62,438 nt of DNA from CAZHFA01 sp964534945 (GTDB lineage: Bacteria > Bdellovibrionota_C > UBA2361 > CAKMMH01). The position numbers and the translations under genes were made by a program. Under the pieces are notes generated by a model. It saw nothing but the letters and a program-made list of their open reading frames with translations, was not told the origin of the DNA and searched no databases. Shown here piece after piece: positions 52,645 to 61,600 of the stretch (positions are counted from its first letter, which is position 1; each line of letters opens with the position of its first letter). Where the stretch lies: positions 1-62,438 of the forward strand of contig CAZHSB010000004.1 of the NCBI GenBank assembly GCA_964534945.1, written 5' to 3'.

Positions 52645-54093
52645 TTATCCTATACTGCCCTCTAAAGTTACTGACAATAATTGTTTAGCTTCAACTGCAA
52701 ATTCCATCGGAAGTTCATTAAAAACTTCTTTACAAAATCCATTAACAATCATAGATATTGCATCTTCCTTTGAAATGCCACGTTGATTACAATAAAAAAT
52801 TTGATCTTCTCCAATTTTTGATGTGGTTGCTTCGTGTTCCACAATTGCTGAAGAATTTGCAACATCCATATAGGGAAAAGTATGAGCGCCACATTTATCT
52901 CCCATAAGTAAAGAATCGCATTCAGAAAAATTTCTAGCATTCTCAGCAGATGGTAAAATTTTCACAAGTCCTCTATAAGTATTATTGCTATATAATCCCG
53001 AGATCCCTTTTGAAACTATGGTGCTTTTTGTATTTTTTCCAACATGAATCATTTTCGTTCCTGTATCTGCCTGCTGATAATTATTAGTAACAGCTACAGA
53101 GTGGAATTCTCCAACGCTTCCATCACCTTTTAAAATACAACTTGGATATTTCCATGTAACAGCAGAACCTGTTTCTACTTGAGTCCATGAAATTTTAGAA
53201 TTTTTCCCCTCACATATTCCACGTTTAGTAACAAAATTATAAACTCCACCTTTTCCATTCTTATCTCCAGGATACCAATTTTGAATTGTAGAATATTTGA
53301 TATGTGCATTTTCTAACGCCACGAGTTCGACTACTGCAGCATGAAGTTGATATTCATCACGCATCGGTGCTGTGCACCCCTCCATATAACTTACATAGCT
53401 TCCCTTGTCTGCAATAATTAATGTCCTTTCAAATTGACCTGTATTTTGCGCATTAATTCTAAAATATGTTGAAAGTTCTATTGGACATTTTACACCTTCA
53501 GGAACATAAACAAATGTTCCATCAGAAAAGACAGCAGAATTTAATGCTGAAAAAAAATTATCTTGGGGAACAACAACAGAAGCCAAATATTTTTTTATTA
53601 ACTCTGGATAATCTCTTATCGCTTCACTAATTGAACAAAAGATAATTCCAATTTTATTTAATTCTGCCTTATATGTTGTGGCGATTGAAACGCTATCAAA
53701 TACAGCATCAACTGCCACACCTGCCAATTGCTTTTGCTCTTGCAATGGAATGCCAAGTTTTTGGTATGTTTTTAAAACTTCTGGATCTACTTCATCTAAA
53801 CTTTTTAAATCACTATTTCTCTTTGGCGCAGAATAATAACTAAGAGAATCATAATCAATTTTTTCGTATTTAAGAAATCCCCATGACGGTTCTTTCAACT
53901 TTTGCCATTTATTAAAAGCATCTAATCTAAAAGCCAACATAAAATCAGGTTCATTTTTCTTTTTTGATATAAGCCTAATTTTATCCTCATCAATTCCAGG
54001 CAAAATGGTATCATTTTCTACATCACTTAAAAAACCGTATTTATACTCAGAATTTTTTAAATTTTGTAATATTTCGTTATCTTTTTTTTCCAT
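52645..54093 (-). CDS. sufB: Fe-S scaffold subunit SufB
   Basis: 482 residues. Scaffold on which 4Fe-4S clusters form. Typical blocks: VPEGVKCPIELSTYFRIN, EGCTAPMRDEYQLHAAVVEL, NWYPGDKNGKGGVYNFVTKR and the C-terminal CNQRGISKEDAISMIVNGF with MGDKCGAHTFPY. No sufS or sufE is adjacent, so the cysteine desulfurase must be elsewhere. First gene of sufBCD, with a promoter inside the end of the upstream gene. Confidence 0.96.
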   Translation of the reverse strand: MEKKDNEILQNLKNSEYKYGFLSDVENDTILPGIDEDKIRLISKKKNEPDFMLAFRLDAFNKWQKLKEPSWGFLKYEKIDYDSLSYYSAPKRNSDLKSLDEVDPEVLKTYQKLGIPLQEQKQLAGVAVDAVFDSVSIATTYKAELNKIGIIFCSISEAIRDYPELIKKYLASVVVPQDNFFSALNSAVFSDGTFVYVPEGVKCPIELSTYFRINAQNTGQFERTLIIADKGSYVSYMEGCTAPMRDEYQLHAAVVELVALENAHIKYSTIQNWYPGDKNGKGGVYNFVTKRGICEGKNSKISWTQVETGSAVTWKYPSCILKGDGSVGEFHSVAVTNNYQQADTGTKMIHVGKNTKSTIVSKGISGLYSNNTYRGLVKILPSAENARNFSECDSLLMGDKCGAHTFPYMDVANSSAIVEHEATTSKIGEDQIFYCNQRGISKEDAISMIVNGFCKEVFNELPMEFAVEAKQLLSVTLEGSIG

Positions 54094-54143
54094 TGATGTT
54101 TTTATTTTTTTATTCTTAGAAAATTACATAATTACTAAAGAGT

Positions 54144-54173
54144 ATTATACAGTTAAGTATTCTGTTTTATCAA
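54144..54173 (-). promoter_or_regulatory. sufBCD promoter
   Basis: On the minus strand TTGATA (54173-54168), 18-base spacer, TATAAT (54149-54144), leader of about 45 bases before the sufB ATG. It lies over the last codons of the upstream gene. Confidence 0.5.
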
Positions 54174-55488
54174 GTATTGAGTGCCTACCTAATTTTGTCA
54201 CTTGATCTAACTTTTTATAAGCCAACAAATCACATATAAATTTCATCGGTAATTCTTTTGCAAATGCGACCTCTTCAGCAGTAACACCAAGAATATTTTT
54301 ATAATAAAAATTACCATCTAACGCTTGCTGTAATTTTGGAAGCTTTTTAAAACTTGTAATAAAAATTCCATCTAAAAGCTTTCTTGGAGTCTCAAGAAGC
54401 GGAACATCATATTTTATAACAAATTGTGTTTTTTCTTCTCTTAACGTTGAATTCTGAAGTGATAACCATGCCGCAGCAAATGCACGAGTTGGATATTTCG
54501 GAATATCTATTTCCCCATTATGATTAAAATTTTTCTCTAAGACAGAAAGTTGAAAAACAAATTCGTTTCCAACTCCATATTCATTTATACCATATTGCCT
54601 AAGGAAATCTGTAACATAATATAATGTTACATCCCCTCTTTCTACATTTTCCCTATCTTCATACACAAATAGATTAAAACAAGGATCTTTTATATTCTGT
54701 ACGTCTTCTACATTAAAACCCAAAACTACTAACTCTTTTTTTAAGTTAACACTAACAACACCTATAGGAGACCCAAATGCAGTCTCAAAAACTTCTAAAG
54801 AATTTTTATACACAGGTTTCTTATATTGAAATCCCTTACTCAAAGATGATAATTTCTCTTTATCTTGCACAAAAAATATATCTGCTCCTGCATACCAATT
54901 CATGAAATCATTTCCCTGCCTATTGTGAAGAGAATAAAAAATCCCAAAATCCATTAAAAAAGAAACGCCTTGTATAACAACTTGTCTTTTTATAGTATCT
55001 ACAAAAACTTTTGCATATCTTAACATTAACGGCAAAGAAATCTGGTGTAATGATTCGCTCCTAGAATCGAAAGATGATTTTAAAATATCTAAAAAATCTA
55101 TAGGAGAATATTTTTCTTTAAAATAATTCGATGGATCGGAACATTTTTCAAAAGAAATTTTTAAACTCTTTCCTCGCCTCATTTCAAATAATTTGTCATC
55201 TTCTATATAATTTATTTGATCCTGATTTTGCGGAATAAGAAATCCAAAACGTTCCAAATAAACAGCATTTAGTCTTTCAAGATTTTTCAAAATACTTTCA
55301 TTGAAAAATTTTATAAGCTCCTTTTTTACATGACTGTCGTCGATGTGTTGAAAAAAATCTGGTAAAATTTCTGTGTTTTTTCTTCTTCTAGAAATAACCG
55401 ACAATCTTGGACGCTTCCCTGCCAAAATCCTAGACGGCACACCTTCTTCATCTTCTTGCACATTATTCATATTATGATTTGCATTCAC
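54145..55488 (-). CDS. Unknown soluble protein
   Basis: 447 residues from a GTG at 55488 with AGGA nine bases before it; ATG 55470 is a close alternative, and the reading to 55554 is probably noise. The N-terminus is basic and Arg-rich (GKRPRLSVISRRRK), then a long globular part with many aromatic residues and no signal peptide or membrane helix. I recognise no family. It precedes sufBCD and diverges from mlaA. Confidence 0.6.
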   Translation of the reverse strand: MNANHNMNNVQEDEEGVPSRILAGKRPRLSVISRRRKNTEILPDFFQHIDDSHVKKELIKFFNESILKNLERLNAVYLERFGFLIPQNQDQINYIEDDKLFEMRRGKSLKISFEKCSDPSNYFKEKYSPIDFLDILKSSFDSRSESLHQISLPLMLRYAKVFVDTIKRQVVIQGVSFLMDFGIFYSLHNRQGNDFMNWYAGADIFFVQDKEKLSSLSKGFQYKKPVYKNSLEVFETAFGSPIGVVSVNLKKELVVLGFNVEDVQNIKDPCFNLFVYEDRENVERGDVTLYYVTDFLRQYGINEYGVGNEFVFQLSVLEKNFNHNGEIDIPKYPTRAFAAAWLSLQNSTLREEKTQFVIKYDVPLLETPRKLLDGIFITSFKKLPKLQQALDGNFYYKNILGVTAEEVAFAKELPMKFICDLLAYKKLDQVTKLGRHSILDKTEYLTV

Positions 55489-55603
55489 AACTAAAATTCC
55501 TATTAAAACTTCACTATAGGGTATAACATTTTTTAAGAGTCGTGTATTATACAATAAAAAAAAGATTTATATCAAGTGAAAGCAAAATTATAGCTTTTAT
55601 TTT

Positions 55604-56575
55604 ATGGCAATTTCTAATATTATTAGCGACATGAAAAATATAATTTTAAAACCTCGTCATCTTTATTTTACCCTTGCTCTTATTACTCTTTTATCAACTC
55701 AAAAAGCTATTGCCCAAAATAACCCTCAAAATGATAGCTGGAAAGAGGTTCCAAGTGATACTACCGAGATCATAAATAATAGAAATATCAATCTTGAAGA
55801 AGAAAACACCACTCACAAAATAGAGGCTAAGCATCAAGATACAGTGGAAAAAATAAACGAAAATGCGCCAGAAGAAGCTTGGGATCCATTTGAACCTGTA
55901 AATCGTGGAATTTTTTGGTTTAATGATAAAGCTGACACATATTTTATGGGACCTGTATCAAGGGGGTATGATTTTATTATGCCAGATTTTGCACAAACAG
56001 GTGTTAAGAATCTTTTTAATAATCTTGCCTATCCTGTTGATTTTGCAAGCGATTTTATAACATTTGATTTTGAACATATGGGACTTCACACTTCTAGATT
56101 CTTAATAAATTCAACACTGGGGCTTTTAGGGCTTTTTGATGTTGCATCATCTATGGGGCTTGATGATGTCGACACAGACATTGGTCTTGCATTAAAAGAT
56201 AATGATGTTCCTGCAGGGCCGTATCTTGTTCTTCCGCTTTTAGGAGCAAGTAATGTAAGAGATGGCTTATCATTAGGCGCGAGCGCTTTTATACATCCCT
56301 TTGCAATTGTAGGATATTGCGATGTAAGGTCTGGAATAACTGATAAACTTACTATTGGTGGAACATCACTTAACAGCCTCCAAACACGTGTAGACGCTGA
56401 AGAAGCGTTAAAATCTGCTAAAGAAGGTTCTGTCGATTACTATTTATTCATGCAATCTGCTTATTACCAATACAGAAATGGAAAGCTTAAAAAATTGCGT
56501 GGAGAGATAACAGACGATAATTTACCGTCAGAAAACGCAGACGATAGTAACGAATCTAACGAGTGGGATTTTTAG
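55604..56575 (+). CDS. mlaA: Outer-membrane lipid asymmetry protein MlaA (VacJ)
   Basis: 323 residues. Removes phospholipids from the outer leaflet of the outer membrane and passes them to the Mla pathway. Signal peptide (ALITLLSTQKAIA-Q; no lipobox Cys, unlike E. coli). Core blocks: DPFEPVNRGIFWFND, FLINSTLGLLGLFDVA, DNDVPAGPYLVLPLLGASNVRDG. An ATG at 55631 (residue 10) is an alternative start with a shorter n-region. Works with the MlaF-type ATPase at 42 kb. Confidence 0.9.
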   Translation: MAISNIISDMKNIILKPRHLYFTLALITLLSTQKAIAQNNPQNDSWKEVPSDTTEIINNRNINLEEENTTHKIEAKHQDTVEKINENAPEEAWDPFEPVNRGIFWFNDKADTYFMGPVSRGYDFIMPDFAQTGVKNLFNNLAYPVDFASDFITFDFEHMGLHTSRFLINSTLGLLGLFDVASSMGLDDVDTDIGLALKDNDVPAGPYLVLPLLGASNVRDGLSLGASAFIHPFAIVGYCDVRSGITDKLTIGGTSLNSLQTRVDAEEALKSAKEGSVDYYLFMQSAYYQYRNGKLKKLRGEITDDNLPSENADDSNESNEWDF

Positions 56576-56598
56576 GAACTTTTGGGGTACTATTGAAT

Positions 56599-57687
56599 TT
56601 AAAGTTTTAATCTCTCTAATACTCTCTCAAATCTTTGAGCAACTAGATCATAGGAAAAATATTTTTGCGCTCGCATTTTTCCATTTAAAGAAAGTTTACT
56701 CCAAAGCTTATCATTTGATAAAAGCTCCAATGTTGCTCTTATAAATTTATCCATATATTCTTGAGAACCTACCTTTTCATTTATCAATATTCCTGCATCT
56801 CCAACAAGTTCTGGAAGCGCACCTAATGCAGAAGTGATAATTGGGCAACCTGCCGCTTGTGCTTCGATAACAACTTTTGCACTAGTTTCAAGCCAAACAT
56901 TCGGATAAAAAAGAACTGCCGACTTCATATATTCTCTTGCAAGTTCTTTTTGCAAAATATTTCCATGAACAAAAACTCCAGAAATTTTTTCTAGCTCTCT
57001 ATTTATATTTTCGCATTGCTCTTTTGCAACCCCCTCTATTGATTTTTCTCTAGCATATATATCTAATCCACTAAAACTATGAAACTCTATTTGTGGATCT
57101 TTTTCTCTTAAATATTTTAAAAATGGAATCGTTAACTCCAAACCTTTGTATGGAGAAGATGCAAAAATCAAACGCTTTCTATCTCTTTTTTCTGAACCTG
57201 AAAAGTCAGATAACTCTACACCATTTCCTATTGCCACGCCTCGTTCACTTGGGAATCCAGAAGCCTCACAGAGAGTTTTTATATGCCATTTACTTTTCCC
57301 CATTAATACATGAACCATATTGGCATATCTTTTATCCCCCAACCCAAATGTCGTAAGGTCATTAAATCCTTTATCTGTTAAAAATATTTTTGAACGACAC
57401 GGAACATTTAACAATAAAGACTGCAAATCTTTTACTGCAACAAAAACATCACATTGACTTATCGTTTCGCTAAATTGATTTATATGATAATACTTGGGCT
57501 TTGAAGCTACAGGATTTTGGTAAGTGGTATAAACTGTAACATCATGACCTCGCATAGAAAGTTTTTCTGCAAGTTTTATAATATCAGTTTCACCTCCCGC
57601 AAGAGGCCTTTCATCTAAAGAATTCGCTTGAAAAGGCAAACTATCTCCTGCAAAAAATATAATTTTATATTTTCTTCTTTCGTCCAT
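56599..57687 (-). CDS. Glycosyltransferase, GT4 type
   Basis: 362 residues, GT-B fold. N-terminal domain opens AGGETDIIKLAEKLSMRGHDVTVYT, and the C-terminal nucleotide-sugar domain has the typical ETSAKVVIEAQAAGCPIITS with Glu pair E-x7-E, plus LPELVGDAGILI. Likely adds a hexose to a surface glycan or lipid; donor and acceptor unknown. Converges on mlaA with a 23-base gap. No other glycan genes are adjacent. Confidence 0.88.
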   Translation of the reverse strand: MDERRKYKIIFFAGDSLPFQANSLDERPLAGGETDIIKLAEKLSMRGHDVTVYTTYQNPVASKPKYYHINQFSETISQCDVFVAVKDLQSLLLNVPCRSKIFLTDKGFNDLTTFGLGDKRYANMVHVLMGKSKWHIKTLCEASGFPSERGVAIGNGVELSDFSGSEKRDRKRLIFASSPYKGLELTIPFLKYLREKDPQIEFHSFSGLDIYAREKSIEGVAKEQCENINRELEKISGVFVHGNILQKELAREYMKSAVLFYPNVWLETSAKVVIEAQAAGCPIITSALGALPELVGDAGILINEKVGSQEYMDKFIRATLELLSNDKLWSKLSLNGKMRAQKYFSYDLVAQRFERVLERLKL

Positions 57688-57868
57688 TTTTCTTTACTCT
57701 TTTTATCTAATAAAAACCATTTATTTACTTTGTTTTTTGATGAATTATCAAAAGCAAGATATTCAAAAAAATCTTCTTCTTTGTTTTTCATTAAAGAGAT
57801 TTTATTTATCAAATTTTATTTAATTTTATTACATTAAAACAATACGTTACAAAAACTTTCCTAATTAA

Positions 57869-57896
57869 TTGAAAATATTCAAAAAAAGAATAATCT
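57869..57896 (+). promoter_or_regulatory. tldD promoter, near-leaderless
   Basis: TTGAAA (57869-57874), 16-base spacer, TAATCT (57891-57896). Start would fall near 57903, two bases before the ATG at 57905. Confidence 0.45.
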
Positions 57897-57904
57897 AACT
57901 AGAT

Positions 57905-59536
57905 ATGTTAACGAAATCATCAATTGATAAAATAATTCCAATATTAAATAAAGAAGCCAAGCGCGCTCTTACAATGAAACTTAGAGGTTTTCCAAAGCCT
58001 TACTATTGTTCTTTCTTGTTAAGAGACACAAACTGGTTTAATACTTGGGCAAGTAATGGTTCTTTATATAAAAGAAAATCAGATAAAAATCGTAATGTTT
58101 ATTGTGATTTAAGAGTGGGGAGTTATCGATATGATCAAATATCAGATGGTGGTCTTTTAGATAATGACAAAGAAGAACATTCCTACGATAACGTAACAAT
58201 GCCAATTGATGATAAAGATTATCAAGGACTTCAAATCGCTATTTGGAAATTGCTCGAAGAAAAGTTTAAAGAAGCACTGTCTAATTATAATTTAAAAGAA
58301 GCTGCAAGAGTTTCAACCATAGACACAACAAGAGAATTTGATTCTTTTTATAAACTTCCCCAAAAAAGAATTATAAAATATTCTCGTCCAGAAAAAGTTA
58401 ACGAACAGCTTTGGGTAAATTTTTGTAAGCAAACATCAAAATGGATTTCTAGCCTTTCTGGCCTTACAAGTAGTTATGTCGATTTTGATTCAAATCAAGA
58501 AACAAAAATTTTTGTAAGTACAGAAAACAGGATCGTTGTTGAACATTATCAAACATATTCTTTAATGGTTGGACTTATAAAATTAACAAAAGAGGGAGTA
58601 CAATTAAATCAAGAATTAATTTTAAATACAGGATCACAAAAAGAACTTCCCAATTTACAAGATTTTAAAAAACAAGTTTTGGAAAAGCACAAACAACTTA
58701 TTAATCTTTCAAAGGCAAAAAAAATTCACTCGTTTTCTGGTCCTGTATTATTATCTCCTAAGGCTTCTGGAGTATTATTCCATGAAGCAATCGGACATAG
58801 GTTAGAGGGAAATAGATTATTATCAACGGGAGAGGGGCAAACTTTCAAGGGACAAATTGGAAAGAAAATTTTAGATACACCAATTACAATTCATGACAAT
58901 CCAAAACTAAAAAAATTTAACGGAAAAATTTGCATTGGTGCTTACGATTTTGATGATGAAGGGACTCCTGCAAAAGATGCTGTTTTAATAGAAGATGGCA
59001 TTCTAAAAGATTTTTTAAGCTCACGTGCATCTTTTAAGAAGAAAGATTTTATTCCAAATGGACATGGACGAAATAAAAAATTTCAACGTCCAATTAGTCG
59101 TATGGCAGTTACAATTGTAGAAGGGAAAAAGGGGTTACCTTTTGACACGTTGAAAAAACTTTTAATTGATGAAATCAAAAAGCAAAATAAAAAATTTGGA
59201 ATGATTGTTTATGAAACAAGTGGCGGAGAAACGGATACTTCAAGCTATGACTTCCAAGCTTTTTCTGGAGAAATCTCATATGCCACACTTATCTATCCTG
59301 ATGGAAGAGAAGAGCCTGTAAGAGGGGTCGATTTTGTGGGGACTCCACTTTTAGCGTTAAACAATATAATAGGAGTTGGAGATACTCAATATCAAGATAA
59401 TGGCTATTGTGGAGCAGAATCTGGATTTGTTCCTGTTACAACAATTTCTCCTGCAATTTTATTAAACAACTTAGAACTTCAAACAAAAGACGAAGAATTA
59501 ATTACGCAGTATATTTTGAAAAGGCCTACTTTATAA
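57905..59536 (+). CDS. tldD: TldD-type metalloprotease
   Basis: 543 residues. Partner of TldE/PmbA in a heterodimeric protease that degrades unfolded peptides and matures microcin-type peptides. Zinc motif HEAIGH (293-298), then GHRLEGNRLL, NGHGR, and the C-terminal GETDTSSYDFQAFSGEI with CGAESGFVPVTTISPAILL (parts). Longer than the usual 480. No pmbA/tldE gene is in the window, so the dimer partner is elsewhere or it acts alone. Confidence 0.9.
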   Translation: MLTKSSIDKIIPILNKEAKRALTMKLRGFPKPYYCSFLLRDTNWFNTWASNGSLYKRKSDKNRNVYCDLRVGSYRYDQISDGGLLDNDKEEHSYDNVTMPIDDKDYQGLQIAIWKLLEEKFKEALSNYNLKEAARVSTIDTTREFDSFYKLPQKRIIKYSRPEKVNEQLWVNFCKQTSKWISSLSGLTSSYVDFDSNQETKIFVSTENRIVVEHYQTYSLMVGLIKLTKEGVQLNQELILNTGSQKELPNLQDFKKQVLEKHKQLINLSKAKKIHSFSGPVLLSPKASGVLFHEAIGHRLEGNRLLSTGEGQTFKGQIGKKILDTPITIHDNPKLKKFNGKICIGAYDFDDEGTPAKDAVLIEDGILKDFLSSRASFKKKDFIPNGHGRNKKFQRPISRMAVTIVEGKKGLPFDTLKKLLIDEIKKQNKKFGMIVYETSGGETDTSSYDFQAFSGEISYATLIYPDGREEPVRGVDFVGTPLLALNNIIGVGDTQYQDNGYCGAESGFVPVTTISPAILLNNLELQTKDEELITQYILKRPTL

Positions 59537-59553
59537 GAATTTATAAAAGATTT

Positions 59554-60267
59554 TTAAGATATTACTTCTTGGGTATCATGTTTTCTTCTTGATATCTTTT
59601 TACTAACGTATTCTTTAAATTGATTGACTTTCTGTTCAAATTCTAAATTTTTATTTATAGACTTTTCCATATCACCTAAAGCTTTCTTTTTTATCCTTGA
59701 TATATGACAACGCGAATAACCAAGCTCTTTTGCGACATCAAGGACTTGTTCTCCTTTAAGATAAATTCTTTCTATAACATCTTTTTCAACATCATCAAGT
59801 TTCAAACAAGCTTCCTTTCCTAATTTATAAAGCTCTTTTCTTAGTAATATATCTATCGGCGTTGATGACGAACTTCCTATTAAAGCATCTGATACATCAT
59901 CATTTAAAGCATCTTTTAAATTTGAATATCCATTGATATCTTTATCCTCACCACTCATAGCGACAAACTCTTGTTTTGAAGAACCATTAATCATTGATGA
60001 GGCAGCGACTGCTTTAATTAAATTTCCTTTAAGATAATAAAATAAAAAAGTAATAAAACTTACTCCCCTCTTATCATCAAATTTTTGTGCAGCTTCACAT
60101 AACGATAAATCCGAAACAGAGTCAACTTCTTCTTGATCTATATGACTTCCCCACTTTTTTAAAATTCCAGTTGCTAATCTTCTAGACTTATCTCGATATT
60201 CTAGGATTAAGTTAATAACCTTTAATTTCTCTTGACTAATATAAAATACTTCTTCGTTAACAGCCAC
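59554..60267 (-). CDS. Sigma-70 family-like factor 1
   Basis: 237 residues from a GTG at 60267, preceded by AAGAGGT. Region 2 is recognisable at about 45-88 (DLSLCEAAQKFDDKRGVSFITFLFYYLKGNLIKA), ending in a conserved Phe-Asp-x-x-x-Gly and aromatic cluster as in sigma factors. Region 4 is a helix-turn-helix at about 178-222 (LDDVEKDVIERIYLKGEQ, VAKELGYSRCHISRIKKKAL). No clear region 3 and no region 1.1. Divergent from the second factor at 60453. Group 3-like; the set of promoters it reads is unknown. Confidence 0.72.
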   Translation of the reverse strand: MAVNEEVFYISQEKLKVINLILEYRDKSRRLATGILKKWGSHIDQEEVDSVSDLSLCEAAQKFDDKRGVSFITFLFYYLKGNLIKAVAASSMINGSSKQEFVAMSGEDKDINGYSNLKDALNDDVSDALIGSSSSTPIDILLRKELYKLGKEACLKLDDVEKDVIERIYLKGEQVLDVAKELGYSRCHISRIKKKALGDMEKSINKNLEFEQKVNQFKEYVSKKISRRKHDTQEVIS

Positions 60268-60452
60268 TTTTACCTCTTTTTGCTATAAAGATTGTTTCTT
60301 AAGATTCTTGATATACACCCAAAATGCTTCTTTTGAATTTTAGGTATTAGATATTTCCTTGAAAAATACGTATTTTTTTCATATACAAACGAAGAAATTT
60401 ATGAAAAAGTATTGTTAAAGTTTTTAGTAGTTTTTTCCCGATATTATGTAAC

Positions 60453-61280
60453 ATGGAACAACAAGAATCTTTTACTATGAGTATTGAAGATGCTAATGAT
60501 TTGGTGATTGAAAACCAAAAATGGGCTGAATCAATAGCAAAATCAGTGGCACACGCTTGGAATTTAGATTGGAAAATTGATGGATTAGATGGCGCTGCGC
60601 TAGAGGCTCTTATCTTTTGTTCCAGAAGATTTAATCCTACACTTGAGATTCCATTTAAAGCATACGCAAGAAAAAGAGTACATGAGGCTGCAGCTGAAGC
60701 TGCAAGAAAGTCAAAAGGTTGGGCAATTTCTAGGAAAAAAGATCCAGAAGAACACAAAGCAAAGGAAATTTCACAAGAATTATTAAAGCAATATCCAGAA
60801 ATTATGAATGGAGAATTGACTCTTTCTGCTGATCCTGATGATGAAAATAAGATCAATACAGAGCAAGGTCAAGAAAAAGCAACAAGATTAATTTTACGTG
60901 AAATGTTGTTAGGCGCAGACATTATTGCTAGCAAGCAAGAGCTATCACAAGAGCATGCTGATCCAGATGAAATACTTGAGGCAAAAAGAATGATTTGTGC
61001 GATAGCCGCTCTTGAAGTGATTCACCAACGCCTTTTATGGTCAATTTATTGGGAAGGACTTTCTTTAAGAGGATTAGCCGACGAATGGCATACAGATGAG
61101 CTAAATGTAATTCGAGAACACAAAATTCTTTTGGAATGGCTTTCAAAAAATATGAAATTTAGCAAAAAAATTCTTCCCCCAAAAGTTCGTCCAGGGCTTA
61201 AGAAAATTGCATTAAAATTAAAAAATGCAAATGAAAAGGGAAATTTTTCCGAACTTATTAAAAAGGTAAATGAAAAATGA
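60453..61280 (+). CDS. Sigma-70 family-like factor 2
   Basis: 275 residues. Region 2 at about 15-90 (DGLDGAALEALIFCSRRFNPTLEIPFKAYARKRV), region 4 helix-turn-helix at about 178-230 with LEVIHQRLLWSIYWEGLSLRGLADE. The -10-like TATTAT lies at 60442-60447, so the mRNA would be leaderless or nearly so. Its stop overlaps the next ATG (ATGA). An acidic insert (about 115-140) separates the two regions. Unassigned subgroup; anti-sigma control by the next gene is a guess from coupling. Confidence 0.65.
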   Translation: MEQQESFTMSIEDANDLVIENQKWAESIAKSVAHAWNLDWKIDGLDGAALEALIFCSRRFNPTLEIPFKAYARKRVHEAAAEAARKSKGWAISRKKDPEEHKAKEISQELLKQYPEIMNGELTLSADPDDENKINTEQGQEKATRLILREMLLGADIIASKQELSQEHADPDEILEAKRMICAIAALEVIHQRLLWSIYWEGLSLRGLADEWHTDELNVIREHKILLEWLSKNMKFSKKILPPKVRPGLKKIALKLKNANEKGNFSELIKKVNEK

Positions 61281-61600
61281 CAGATAAGTTTAAAAGCAAA
61301 GGCATAAATGGAATAAACAAAACAACACAAACAGATAATATAAAAGCGACAGAAAATGTATCGTCTGTAGATTCCATTGATGAGGTTAAAAATATATCTA
61401 ACGTATCAAGCGTAACTGGAATTTCTGGAGTTAGAATGAATAAAATTACCCGTGTGATAACAGCAGAAGAACGAGAAAAAATATTTAATATGATAAATGA
61501 AGAAGCTGATGATCTTTTCGGAAAAGATTCAAAACGAGGAAAAGTTGCCAAAAATGCAGTCAAAATGGCAATAGATTCTGCAATTATAAAAGAAGATTAG
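61277..61600 (+). CDS. Small partner of sigma-like factor 2, unknown
   Basis: 107 residues, translationally coupled to the sigma-like gene by a 4-base overlap. Residues 1-50 are Ser, Val, Asn and Asp rich with short VSS/NIS repeats and look disordered; residues 55-107 (ITRVITAEEREKIFNMINEEADDLFGKDSKRGKVAKNAVKMAIDSAI, in parts) are a compact helical domain. No family recognised. An anti-sigma or cofactor role is possible from gene context only. Its stop overlaps that of the convergent repeat gene by 4 bases. Confidence 0.6.
   Translation: MTDKFKSKGINGINKTTQTDNIKATENVSSVDSIDEVKNISNVSSVTGISGVRMNKITRVITAEEREKIFNMINEEADDLFGKDSKRGKVAKNAVKMAIDSAIIKED

Noticed and set aside
57615..57812. 65-codon minus-strand ORF upstream of and overlapping the glycosyltransferase start.
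   Set aside because: It runs in a different frame over the first 70 bases of a clear gene and has no ribosome site or homology that I can see; probably chance, although its composition is protein-like.
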